Shown here piece after piece: positions 25,901-37,900 of a stretch of DNA of 64,000 nt; the stretch's first letter is position 1, and every line of letters begins with the position of its first letter. Under the pieces are notes generated by a model that was given only the letters and a program-made list of their open reading frames with translations, had not been told where the DNA came from and made no database searches. Made by a program: the position numbers and the translations under genes. The stretch comes from Setoptus koraiensis (lineage: Eukaryota; Arthropoda), in the NCBI GenBank assembly GCA_048013815.1, contig CM106586.1, positions 9,300,001 to 9,364,000 of the forward strand, in the 5' to 3' direction.

Positions 25901-28900
25901 GGTAGTTGGCGCCCGCGTGCTCGCCCGCGCGCACAAACGAATAGGTGAGATTGGTGTTGGCGGCGCTGTCCAGATCGAGCGCGTGTATGGTGGTGACCAC
26001 GGTGCCCACTGGCGCATTCTCGTCAATGAACTCGTAGTAGCTCTCGTGCGTAAACTTGGGCCCGTTGTCGTTGATGTCGTGAATGAATATCTGTACCTGG
26101 GTCTTGCCCACCCGGGCCGGAATGCCCTTGTCCTTGGCGGCAATGTAGACGGTGTGCACGGCCACCTCGGTGGCATTGGCGTACTTCTCTCTGTCTAGCT
26201 CTTGCACGATGGTGAGCAGCGGGCCGCCCTCGTCCACGTCGAGCCGGAACTCGTTGCCCGCGTTGCCCTCCACAATGTATACCTCCATCTGGCGGTTGAG
26301 GCCGTCGTCGTAGTCGAACACGGGCAACCGGATGCGCGTGCCGATAGATGTGGGACCCTCGGTGACATTCATGAAGAACGTGTCGTTCAAAAAGGTGGGC
26401 GCCCAATCGTTTTCGTCCTGGATGACAATATGCAAATTAGTCCAGCCGGTGTTGTTTGCGGTGTCGATGGCCATGACGCGCAACACGTACGAGGGCGCCT
26501 TCTCGCGGTCAATTTCCTGTTTGACGCTCACCACGCCCGTTTTGATTTCCATGTCGAACAGTTCGGACTCGGGCGAGCCGTCCGCGATCATGTAGCGCAG
26601 CTTGCCCTCGTCCAGCTCGTCCAGATCCTGGGCACTCACCCGGGTAACAACGTGCCCAATGGGCGTGTTCTCTTTCAGATCGACAAAGTAGTCTTGTTTG
26701 TCGAATGCGGGCGAATTGTCGTTCTGGTCCTCGATGAGTATTTTCACTCGGGCCAGTGCGGCGCACCGCTGATTGGAGGCGGTCACCGTCAGGGTATAGA
26801 TGCCGCCCAAGAATTTGGGCATGAGTTCGCGATCGAGCGCCTTCTTGACGCGCAGCGACACCGTGATCTTGCTGCCCGCTGCCTGGCCGCTCTTTGCCTG
26901 TGCGCCGGCGGTACCCGAGCCGGTACCGGCGGCGGCGCCGGCCTGTGCGGCCGAAGTGCCCACGTCGATGAAAAAGTTGTCGTTTGAGTTGTCCTCGGTG
27001 ATCTGGTACGACAGCTTCTGGCCCGCAAAGCGTTCCACGTCGTCGATGACCAAATTGGGCACCACTATCGAGTCAATGCGGGCGCTCTCCACTATGGAGG
27101 CGTAATATTCCGTAAACGGGAACTTGGGGCAGCGGCTGTTTGTGTCCCACAGGCGCACTATGACGCCCGCCTCGCTGAACAGTTCCGGTTGGTTCTTGTT
27201 GGTAGCCTTGACGATGAAGTGATATATGTTCTTGTAGCTGGTGTCGCTGGGTTCCAGTTTGCTCGTGGTGGTTATCTTGCCCGATTCCGCGTCGATGGCG
27301 AACCGCTTCACCAGGTTTCGCTGCTTTGCGGCGGCGGCGGCGCTGCCGCCGGTCGGGCCGGCCTGCAGCTCGCGCGGTATGCCGCTTTCTAGGGCCGCAG
27401 CGGCGGCACTGCCCCAATTCACCAGCGTAATGTTGTACAGGACCGAGTCGCCGTTGGGCGTGGTAGCGCGCGGTATCAGTACCGTGGTGCCGGGCTCAAT
27501 GGCGTTGTCCGACTGCACAAAGTATTGGTTGCTGTTGAATACCGGATGCGCGTCGTCGCCCTGATCCTTGTAGATTTCCACGTCGAGCGTGGTGTGCGCG
27601 GTCAGTTGCTTGCCCTGAGCCGGCTTGTCGCTGGCCACAATGCTCAACGTTTCCATGGTGCCCAGGCCCTGCACACTGACGGGCGCGGGCCCGGCGCTGT
27701 CCGGCGCGGCCGCGCCGGTGCCCCCGGTCGGTTGGGGCAGCGGCTGGGTAGCGTACAGTTGGCCCGTTTGCGGATGTATGGCAAACAACTGAGACGGGGG
27801 CTCCAGTCGGTACTCGATGTCGTTGTTGCCCATGTGACTAGAGTCGCCATCTATGGCCTGCACCGTGTAAATGATTTCGCTATTGGGTTGCGTGGAGCTG
27901 GGTATTCGCAACAGCTTGGGCATGGACAAAAACTCCGGCTTGTTGTCGTTGACATCGAGCACTTGCACCTGAACCATTGTGGTGGTCGCTTGCGAGTCGC
28001 TGATTGCTTCGTCGCGGGCCTCAACCACAATCTCGATGTTGCGCGTCTCCTCGAAGTCGAGCGGCTCCAGCAGCATCATTTTGCCGCTTGATTTGTCCAT
28101 TTTAAACGCGGACCTCAGATACGCCTGGCTGGCCTTGCTGCCGGCCGGCTGCTGCTGCTGGCTGCCGGGTCGCTTGCCCGCGGCTGGCTTGTCGTTGTTG
28201 TCGCCACTTCCGGTTCCACTTCCGGTTCCGCTAGCCGCCGAATAAATCTTGACGATGCGATACACAATTTTGCCCGCCTTGCCCGGATCGGGATCGCTCG
28301 CTTGAACCTGTAACAATTGTACGCCCGCCACATTCTCGTCCACGCTCACCTGATAGGAGAATCGCTCGAATTTGGGCGCGTGATTCTCCGTTGTGGTGGA
28401 CCGAATGAGCAGCGTTGCCTCGCCAATGTTGGGCGAAATACCCTGGTCTTGGGCAAAAACGCGCATCTCGAAGGTTTGGTTCTGGGCCTGCGCGGGCAAT
28501 CGCGTCACCAAACGCACCTGGCCCGTCTTGGCGTCGATCTGAAACAGCCCGTGCGTGTTCTTGATCCAGTACTGAACGATGCCGTTGGCGCCCGCATCCG
28601 GGTCGTGGGCGTGCACGTGCAGAATGGAGCGGCCCGGCTGCGAGTCGTACGGTATGGATATCTGGTATTGTTCTTGGTCGAATTGGGGCCTGTTGTCGTT
28701 CTCGTCCAATATTTCCACAGTGATGGGCGCCTGCGACTCGAAGCGGCCGTCGTTGGCCGTCACAGTGAACTCGTAGGTGGCGCGCTGTTCGCGGTCCAAT
28801 GGTGCCCGGCTGCACACAGTGCCCTTGCTGGGATGTATCTCGAACAGCGAGGCGCCCTGCTTTGCGGCGGCCCGCGCGGCCGCTTGGCCAGCCTGGTCTG

Positions 28901-31900
28901 CCGGCCCGCCAACGTTGGCGGGTCGCTCCGTCGATTGCGGCTGCTGGTGGGCGTGCCCCCCGGTGCCCAGGGTGGCGCCCGAGGCTGGCGCGATCGAGTA
29001 CACGATCGGGTCGTTGGTGTCGCGCGAGTCCGCCTCTACCTTGAAGAAGCACGTGCCCACGGGCGCGTTTTCCATAATGGTGGCGCTGTAGGCGGACTTT
29101 GAGAATACGGGCGCATGATCGTTCTGATCTATTACGTCAATGGTCACCATCGACAGCCCGTACAGCGGGGTCTCGTGCGAATCGCTTGCTTGCACCAACA
29201 TTGTGTACTGTTTGCGCTTGTCGTAGTCCAGTTTGGCGCCCTGCTGAGCGGCTATGCGGATGTCGCCCGTGCGCCGGTCGATCACAAATATGGCGTCGTC
29301 GTTTCCGCCCACGATCGAGTACGTGATTGTGTTGTTTTGCAAGTCCTTGTCGCTGGCCTCCACTTTGACAATGCGCTTGTCGCTGTCCCGTTTCTCGATC
29401 ACCTGTCCGCGGTACGAGTTTGAGGTGAACACGGGCGCAAAGTCGTTTGTGTCGCGCACCTTAATCAGTACCTGAACGCCCAAACTATAATTTTGCGGTT
29501 GCCCGTCGTCCGTGGCGCGCACTATAAACGAGTACTGGGTACGGGGTACTAACTGACGCGCCACATATATCTTGCCCGTTTGGGGCTCTATCTGAAAGTA
29601 GTCAATGTCGCCGTCGCTCATAGAGTACGTGATGCGGTTGCCGTCCTGGTCTTGGGCGCGCACTTGGCCCACTTGGGTGCCCGCAACCGCGTTCTCCTGA
29701 ATGGTGTACTCATACGGTAATTGGACAAATTTTGGCGAATATTCATTGATGTTTGACACTTGTATCACCACTTCCGCTTGGCCTTGCAACGCCTGCGGTT
29801 GGCCCGAATCCGTGGCCAGTAGCTGAAAGCGATGCAACGATTGTCGCTCGTAGTCTAGCGACGCCTTCAACGTTATCGTGCCCGTCACGTTGTTTATTTG
29901 AAAAATATCCATTTCCGCTTTGGTGCCGTTCAGCTGATACGATCCAATTTTTCCGTTCAATCCGCTGTCCAAATCGTGCACCTTAAAGAAGGCGGGTATC
30001 GTTGTGCCGGGCGGCAGATTTTCGGGCATCTCCAGCGAGTAACGTGACTCGTCGAAAGAGGGCGCATTGTCGTTGACGTCTATCACGTCTATGACCATGG
30101 GCACCGACGCATTGTGCTTGTTTATGCTCAAACGATCGCGTGCAAACACGTGCAACTTGAACGATTGCTCGTTGCTGGGCGCGTCCCTATCCACCTGTTC
30201 CAACAGAATGAGTTCGCCCGTTTTTTCGTCTATCCACAGCTTGTTTTTCACCACCACGGGCTGCGGTGCGCCGTTTCCGGTTGCGCCAATGTCCGCCGCG
30301 GCGCCCGCGGTCTGCTGCGACGGCAGGCGGCGCGCCGCCGGCCCGGACGGGTGCGCGGGCTGGCTGAACACCGGCCCGAGCCAGTACACAATGTCCTGTT
30401 CTTGGCTTGCGCGGCCCGGATTGGTGGCGTTCAGCCGCCCAATGATGGTCTGGCGGGCCGTCTGTTCGCTGATGCGCCAATGATAGGCGGCCCGCTCGAA
30501 CACCACCAGCTCGTCGTTGATGTCCGCAACGCGCACCACCAGCTCCACGGCCGGATTTGTGATGGTGCGCGCTTGCGGACCCTGGAACGGTTTCACGTTG
30601 CGCGCCGCCACCTGGAGGCGGTGCTCGCGCTTCTGCTCATAGTTGAGCCGGCCCGCGGTCGAGATGAGTCCCGTGTCCGCGTTTATGTTGAACAGGTTGT
30701 CCTCGTTGCCGCCCACAAACAGGTACTTGATGATGGCGTTGTCGTCGCGGTCGCGATCGTGCGCCTTTATCTGGAACACGTCCACGGGCGCCTCCATTTC
30801 CTCTTGCACCTCGATCTCGTAGGCCGTTTGCTCGAATTTGGGCGCCCAATCGTTGAGGTCGTCGACGCGCACCCGTACGTTTGTGGTGCCCGTCAGCTGG
30901 GGTATTCCGCCGTCCGACGCTAGCACAACAAAGTCAATGTTGGCCTCTTGTTCGCAATCTAGCGACCGGCGGGTCTTCAGTTGACCGCTCTGCGGATCAA
31001 TGTGAAACGCCTGTTGGGCGTGCTCGCCCACAATTGTGTACAAAATGTGCGCATTTTTGCCGCTGTCCCGATCGAGCGCTTGCACGGCGCCCACTGTCAC
31101 GTTGGCGCCCTGTTCCTCGACAATGCTAAAATTGTAAAACTGATGCGAAAATTGGGGCTGCTGATCGTTGATGTCGATAATGTTGACAATGAGCGGCGCC
31201 ACTGCCGTATTGACGCCATCGCTCACCTGTATGAGCAAATCATACGATTGTTTGCGCTCATAATCTAACACGGCCGCCGTGTACACCTTACCCGAGCGGC
31301 TCTCCACGAAGAACAACTTTTCGTCATTTCCGGCCACAATTGAGTACTCCAGAATGTCGTTGATGGCGTCGTCATCTTTGGCGTATATTTGCGTCACAAA
31401 GGCGCCCTCTGGCAGCGACTCGCCCACGTACGCCTCAAATGGCGCAGTGCCTATGAATTGGGGCACCGAGTTGTTGATGTCGGTCACGTTGATTTGCACC
31501 ACCGCCACCGAGTGGCGCCGCTCGAAATGAATGGCGGCCGAATCGGTGGCTTTCACGAACATGGTATAAGCCTGTTGCTTCTTCACTAGCCGCGTGAACT
31601 GGGGCAACACGTAAATGGTTCCGTTGAGCGGATTCACATCAAATGGGGCCGTCAGCGAGATGGAGTCGTTTTGCTTGAAGTACTGGACGCGCCCGTTGTC
31701 GCCCAGGTCGCGGTCGTACGCGTACACGTAGCCGACCTGCGTGCCAGGGGGCGCTGTCTCGAGCACGTTGAAGTTGTACAGGTTGATGGGCACCACGCAG
31801 TCCTGCTTGTCAGTTGTCAAAGTTGTCAAAGTTGTCAGTTGTCAGTTGACAGGGTCGTCGGAGTCGTCGGAATTGGGCAGAGTCGACGTGAGAGCAATGA

Positions 31901-34900
31901 GAGCAATGGGACAGGTGAGTTAATCAGAGTGATGCGGTGATGAGCTCAGTGCGTTAATTATGCGGAGTTAATTATGATGAGTTAAGCAAACGCTCAGTGT
32001 GTCACACTTACCGAGTCCGAGCTGGCGGCGCCTGTCACATTGAGACAGTTGTGTTGCTGCTCCAAGTTGTTGAACGACGACGACACCTCATCGCCTGTTG
32101 CAGCGTTACGTAATTCAATCCAGGTTTTGAATGCGACGAGGCGAGCAAATTCCAATAGGCCAATATGAAAGAAATAGATGATTGCAAGGGTGGCAAGAGT
32201 TAAATCATCAGTTTAAATCATTAGCGAGCTGCAGGCAGTGTGATTAATCTGAGAGTAGTTAATGAATTTGGCGACGACGCGCCGCGAATAGAGCGCATCG
32301 GGCGCCACTCACAGCCGGCACAATCTGATAGTCATAGCATTTGAATATCTCGCCGGACTCGCAAAAAGTATCGCAAAACGAACGAAGCGCCACTGATCGT
32401 CCACAAGCGTATAACAACATCCGATAACAAACAAGTCGTAATGGCCAGCCAAGCGGCCTCAATCACGACCTCGGTGGCCATCTACTGTCTGATGGCTGTC
32501 GCCTTTCAGCACTTCTCAGACCGTCTCCAAGTGACCGCTTACTACAGCGACTTGCCCGCATTGCCGGCACCAGTTGCTTCGTCGCCCAGCCAAGACAATG
32601 GGCGACCGTTAATTGCAACGGATAATCAGCAAACGGCCGCCAATGGTGGCCAAACGCAACAAACAAATGATCAACAGTTGGCGAGTCAAATCCACTATGA
32701 ATATCCACACAACAACATCAAGCCTATGAAGAATAAGAGAAAGAGTCTGGCCAGACAATTCAGATACGACAAGTCGCACGAGGCAGCCAATCTGAACAAG
32801 GCCGAGTGTAAGCAGGCCATGGAGGCCGTCAAGGGTGAGCCACTGATTGATTCGCTTGCCCACGAGCGTTGAATTTAATCCGAAGCGGGCCAATTCAAAC
32901 TGAATTGAATGCAAATTGAATGTTGCCTGCGACCCTCAATTTAACTCAATTTATAACAATAACAGTAACTATAAATAACCAATAATATCTTTGTCACTCT
33001 CCTGTCCGCTGAACTGGCTACTAAATAGAGGCGAATCTGATTAACTAATTAACTAATTAACTGATTAACTAATTAACTGATCGACTAATTAACTGATTCA
33101 ACAATTACTTAACTACCAATTGCTAATTATAATTATTGCTAATTATAAACAATCAATCAACAATGTACGCGCTGAACAAAAAATAAAGACACCATAAGCG
33201 AGTGGCACAGGCTGATTGGCACGTTGCGCTCGGGCCTGGCCAACGGACAGATCAAGGTGAAGGCAACGGTGCGCAAAAATCTAGAGCGAACCCTCACCAC
33301 TTTGCAGGGCTACGCCGACGGGGCCCGCCGATCGCTGGACGAGGGCAACTTGAGAGACGCAAACAGAAATTGTCGCAAGGCCGGCTTCGAATTGGCCCGA
33401 CTGGCAGTGAACAAAGAGGTGGCCAGATCAGAGCCCCAATTGGAGGCGAACGCCAAGAGGGCGCGCCAGATTTACAAGAGCTACCGCAAGGCTTGCGGCG
33501 GGCCGGCCTACTAGTTGCGGCCTGTGGTCGGTCTGCAGCGACTGGCGCACCGGACACCCGGATAAAAAGTGATGCGCGTTGAATACCCCATCGGGTAAAC
33601 CGGACATTGGGCACACACCAGTTGACCAGTTGACCAGCTGACCAGCTGACCAGCTGACCAGCTGACCAGTTGACAGACAGACGGACGGACAGGTCCACAA
33701 TTGCGGAATGGAATCATCGAATTCATATCAAATAAATGTTGTCGTAGTAAAGAGAGAGAGATAATTACCCAATTCGTTGATGCTGGCAGTGCGCTGTTTG
33801 TTGTTGGCCGTGGTGCCCACGAAGAAGGGCGTGTTGTCGTTGGAGTCCTGAGACGGATAATTAATTGAGAGACAAACAATCAATTGGGTTGATTAGTCAA
33901 GTGGGTCAATTAGGTTGGTCAATTGAGTGGGTTAATTAATTAGGTTGATCAAGTGATGGCTTAAATGGAGGTGAGTGTTTTAATTAGTTGCAAAACTCAC
34001 CAGCAGGTTGATCTCGACCGAGGTGCCCCGTTTGCGCTTGCTGATGTCGGGATTGACGTTTGGCTTCCTTTCCATTGTTGTGACGTGCATGCGTATCTTG
34101 TCCGTTGTTTCGCGATCCAATTTGGTAGGATCTTTCACGCTGATCCAGCCAGAGTTTGCGTCGATCTTGAAGGCGCCCGACTCGTCGTGCAGCACGTACT
34201 TGAATTGCGCGTTGTCGCCCTGATCGCTGTCGGTGGCAAACACCTGTAGAACGGTGAAGCCCGGGGGCAGGTTCTCGATCACCGTTATGTTGTACATGTC
34301 ATACTCGAACTATGTGGCGCGTACGTGCGATTTGCCCATTTCAAGTTTTCAATTCGGGGTTTCCATTTGCCGATTCGGGGTTTCCATTTGCCGATTCGGG
34401 GTTTCCATTTGCCAGTTCGGAGATTCCATTTGCCGATTCAAACAGAAACGAAAGTTGCAAACGTAACGTTCGTTCGTGCACGTAGATTTCGGTTGTGCAT
34501 CACGGGCATAATCGTTGGCAGGGTATTTATCGGTTGCGGCGACGCAGTTGGCACAAATGGGACCGATCGGAGGCGAGCGAAAGTGGAGAAAAGTTGATTA
34601 GTTTTAGCATTGATTGCTGATTAGTTAGCAAGGGCAAGTTGCACAATGACACACAATTTGGCCGAAATTGGACGGGCCGATATTGAGCGAGATCGATCGG
34701 GTGGCGTGATTGGCCGCTCGATTGATTGATTGACCGTCAATGACGTTCAATCGTCGCCCGGCCAATTCGCCATACAACACCGTTCGCTCGTTATCGCTCA
34801 ATTTGGCTCGCGGGCTCACCCGACCATCGGCCCGCTCGTCCGACCGTTGGCCGGCCCGCCGGCCAGTCGTCAGGGTCAGCGCGGCGAGCGTGAGAACGGA

Positions 34901-37900
34901 CTCTCGTCGCCATTCTTGCCGATCGCGCCGTTTCCCTGGCGAGTCGGTCTCGCTGGCAAGCCGCTCTCTCTCTGGCGAGCCGCTGCAACTTGTTGCAATT
35001 CATTGCAATTTATTGAATTATCGGCAGGCACAAAAATAGCCAAAAATGCACGCCAGTGAATAACTTATCGACCCGCCGGCCCGTACCCGACAGCGCGCTT
35101 GTTGTTGTTGCTGCTGGCCGGCCGCGGGCACGACCGTCCGGTTGGCGTCGTTGCCGTCGCTGTGGTTGGCGTCGTCGTTGTCGGTGTTGCTGTTGCCGTT
35201 GTCGGTGTTGCTGTTGCCGTTGTCGGTCGGCATTGTTGCGCAACAAGTGTAACAAGTGCAAATCGTGCGAACGCTCTCAAGCCGGCCGGCCATTGGCGCA
35301 TATCGCACGACTTTTGCTGGCTAGCAGCTCGCAATTGTTATGCTGATTGCAACGCAATTGCCCCTCTATGGGCACGCTAATGAATCTAATTCAAACAACG
35401 AGCATAATAAGAATTCAATTTGGCCGCAATGATGCAAATTCCAGCATCATTATCATTATTATGATTACTGTGTTAGAATCGCCAGGGACACCGCATCATT
35501 TTTCATACTATTCACTGCGTATATTATTTGCGCGCAAATTCTCAGTGCGACTCGCAATTTGTGAGTCACAATAGTCTGACTGAGTGAGATTCGCATGAGA
35601 ATAGCCGAGAATCGGGGGACAGCAACAGCAACAGCTGAACCGTTTTCACCGAGCCCGCAGCTGACCTTTACCTGGCCGGCCGGCCCGCTGACCGTTGGCC
35701 CGGCTAGCTTGGCCCGAGCTGGCTGGCCGAGTGTTGTGCTCACGTTTTTTGCGATAATTGAATGCTCAAAATGAGCGATGATGCTCGCACGCCGGACAGC
35801 TCGTTGTTTCGCGGGCCGGCCGCTCACTCGAGCACGGTTTTGTAAGTAACGGTTTCGCGGGCAGCGGCTTCGTAAGTGACGGTTGCGTCCAGAGGAAGGG
35901 TGCAAACTGAAGCGTTTTCATTCGGGCATAATTCTCTTTCGGGCTCGAATAATAATAGTAATAACGCGTTCGTTACCATTATTATATGTATTATTGCTTG
36001 TATTATTGCTCGAACAAGGCCCATTCGTCGGCTCGCCAGCCGCAAGTGAATGAAACATTGTGAGCCGAGCCGAAACATGTTATATCGAAATATTGCCTGT
36101 TCCGTGCGTCTTCACAATGGTTACGCAACGGCGCATCCGTTACCTGGTTCGGTCAATACGTAACGTGATCAATGGCACACATTATTGCATAATAGCATCC
36201 ATGTGAGTGGCTATTTGAGGCCATTTGAATACACTCAGCTGACTGTCAGTGTGTATGTAATGGCACAATGGGCAAAACAAACAAATTTACTCTCGGCCGG
36301 TTTGATAACTCACACTGGCCACTGTGAGTAATCGGACTGATTCCGGCAACAATTCACCGCCATTCAATTGCGACCGGCCTCACGTAACGTCTGACATTAT
36401 ATGCGCTATCTGACGTAACGGCCCGAGCCTCAACTAACGGTCGCTCGAGATTGTTCAGTCACAGTATGTTTATTATGCAATACTGGCCGTGCACAGTCTG
36501 TTCAATGTTGTCCGGCAGTATAATGCGGATCAGCAACGAGCAAGGTGAGCGATGGCCATGGTAAATCACGACGATCACGTTAATAGCGCAGCCCCCAAGT
36601 TAATTAGCATCATCGCTTGATTGCACCGCCGCTTGCCGGCACCGTCGCTCGCTTGCACCGCTGCATCTTTGCATCTTTGTATCGCTGGCATAATGCAAGT
36701 CGCATGAGAGGCCGGCACAGGTGAGTGGCAGTGCGCGCTGATTAGTAAATAATAATAAAACACAATACAAAGTATACAAATGCCCTCACCGGCTGCTCAC
36801 TGGCTCGCCGCGTCTGCAGCATCATGCTGCTGCATCATGTTGCTGCATCGTTGATGATGCAGCAGCCGTTACGTAACAGATGCAAGTTGCATGTGTTACG
36901 TAACGGCTGCAAAATAACTGTAAATACTGTCTGCTGATCACACAACTTTGTGTGGCTGCCGGGACATGCCGTGTCCAGATATACGCATCGGGGCACAGGG
37001 CAGGCCTTAAACAGCCTTAAACAGCCGCCAGTCGGCTCACGACCTGGCCGGCGCATTTTTATTTTATTCTCATTTTATCTCGTTCATTTTATCTTTTGTG
37101 CCATCGTTTCTGGCCCAACAAACGGCGCCACAATTGCCAGACTTTGCATCACTTTTGCGCCCGCTCGCCAGAGACAAAAGTGGCAGCAGCAAGCGATTCA
37201 ATTCCATTTAAATTGAGCATGGCTCATTATGCAACAACGCAGCCATACTCGCCAGTCCAATCCTGCCTGTGATACTGCCAGCGATACTACCTGCATAGCA
37301 CAGGTAACTACCTGTGGAGACTTCTTTTCTCGCCCCATCGCCGTTGTTCTCTCGCCGCGTCGCCGCTCTGTTCTCGCGGCGCCGGCCCAACTGTTCGGCC
37401 AACAGGTCGCGACTTATCCGTTTGTCCGTTTGTGGTCCGTCCATTCGCCCATCTGTCGGCTTATAATGTCGCCCCATGTCCGTGTGCCGGCCAGTAGATG
37501 TCGCGCGAGCAGATGAGTGAGCAGCCAAGTATCACTGCACGAATTCATCATGTCGCACTCCGTTGGCCGACACTGTTGTAATGGCACAATAATTGTCATT
37601 GGGCTCGTTGATGCGCAAACAGACGCTCACATTCACCTGTCGAATTGGCGTGTATTCCACTCAAGTTGAATGGTGTGTGGTTGCATCACTGATTGCGTCA
37701 TTCATCATTCAATGAATGCTTGTGTGTTGGGCGCCGCTATCAACAGTCATTACGTAATGATTGTTGGACATTGGCTAGATGTTGCATGAAATATGTTGCG
37801 TCATGCATATGTTATGAGATGTGTATTAAACGTTAAAACTTACAAGTTAAAAGTCTCAAGTGGCCACTCGACAGGCGCAAGGCGGGCTAATATTGAACGC

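Noticed and set aside
24000-31600. Long open frames on the plus strand (several of 200-330 codons) opposite the giant cadherin exon
   Set aside because: They are codon shadows of a GC-biased coding exon. The minus frame shows repeated cadherin motifs; the plus frames show none.
33202-33582. Alternative 126-codon frame over the second exon of the nested gene
   Set aside because: It opens with a non-ATG codon, reads as low-complexity Arg/Gly/Gln and cannot be spliced in frame to the signal-peptide exon; the other frame can.
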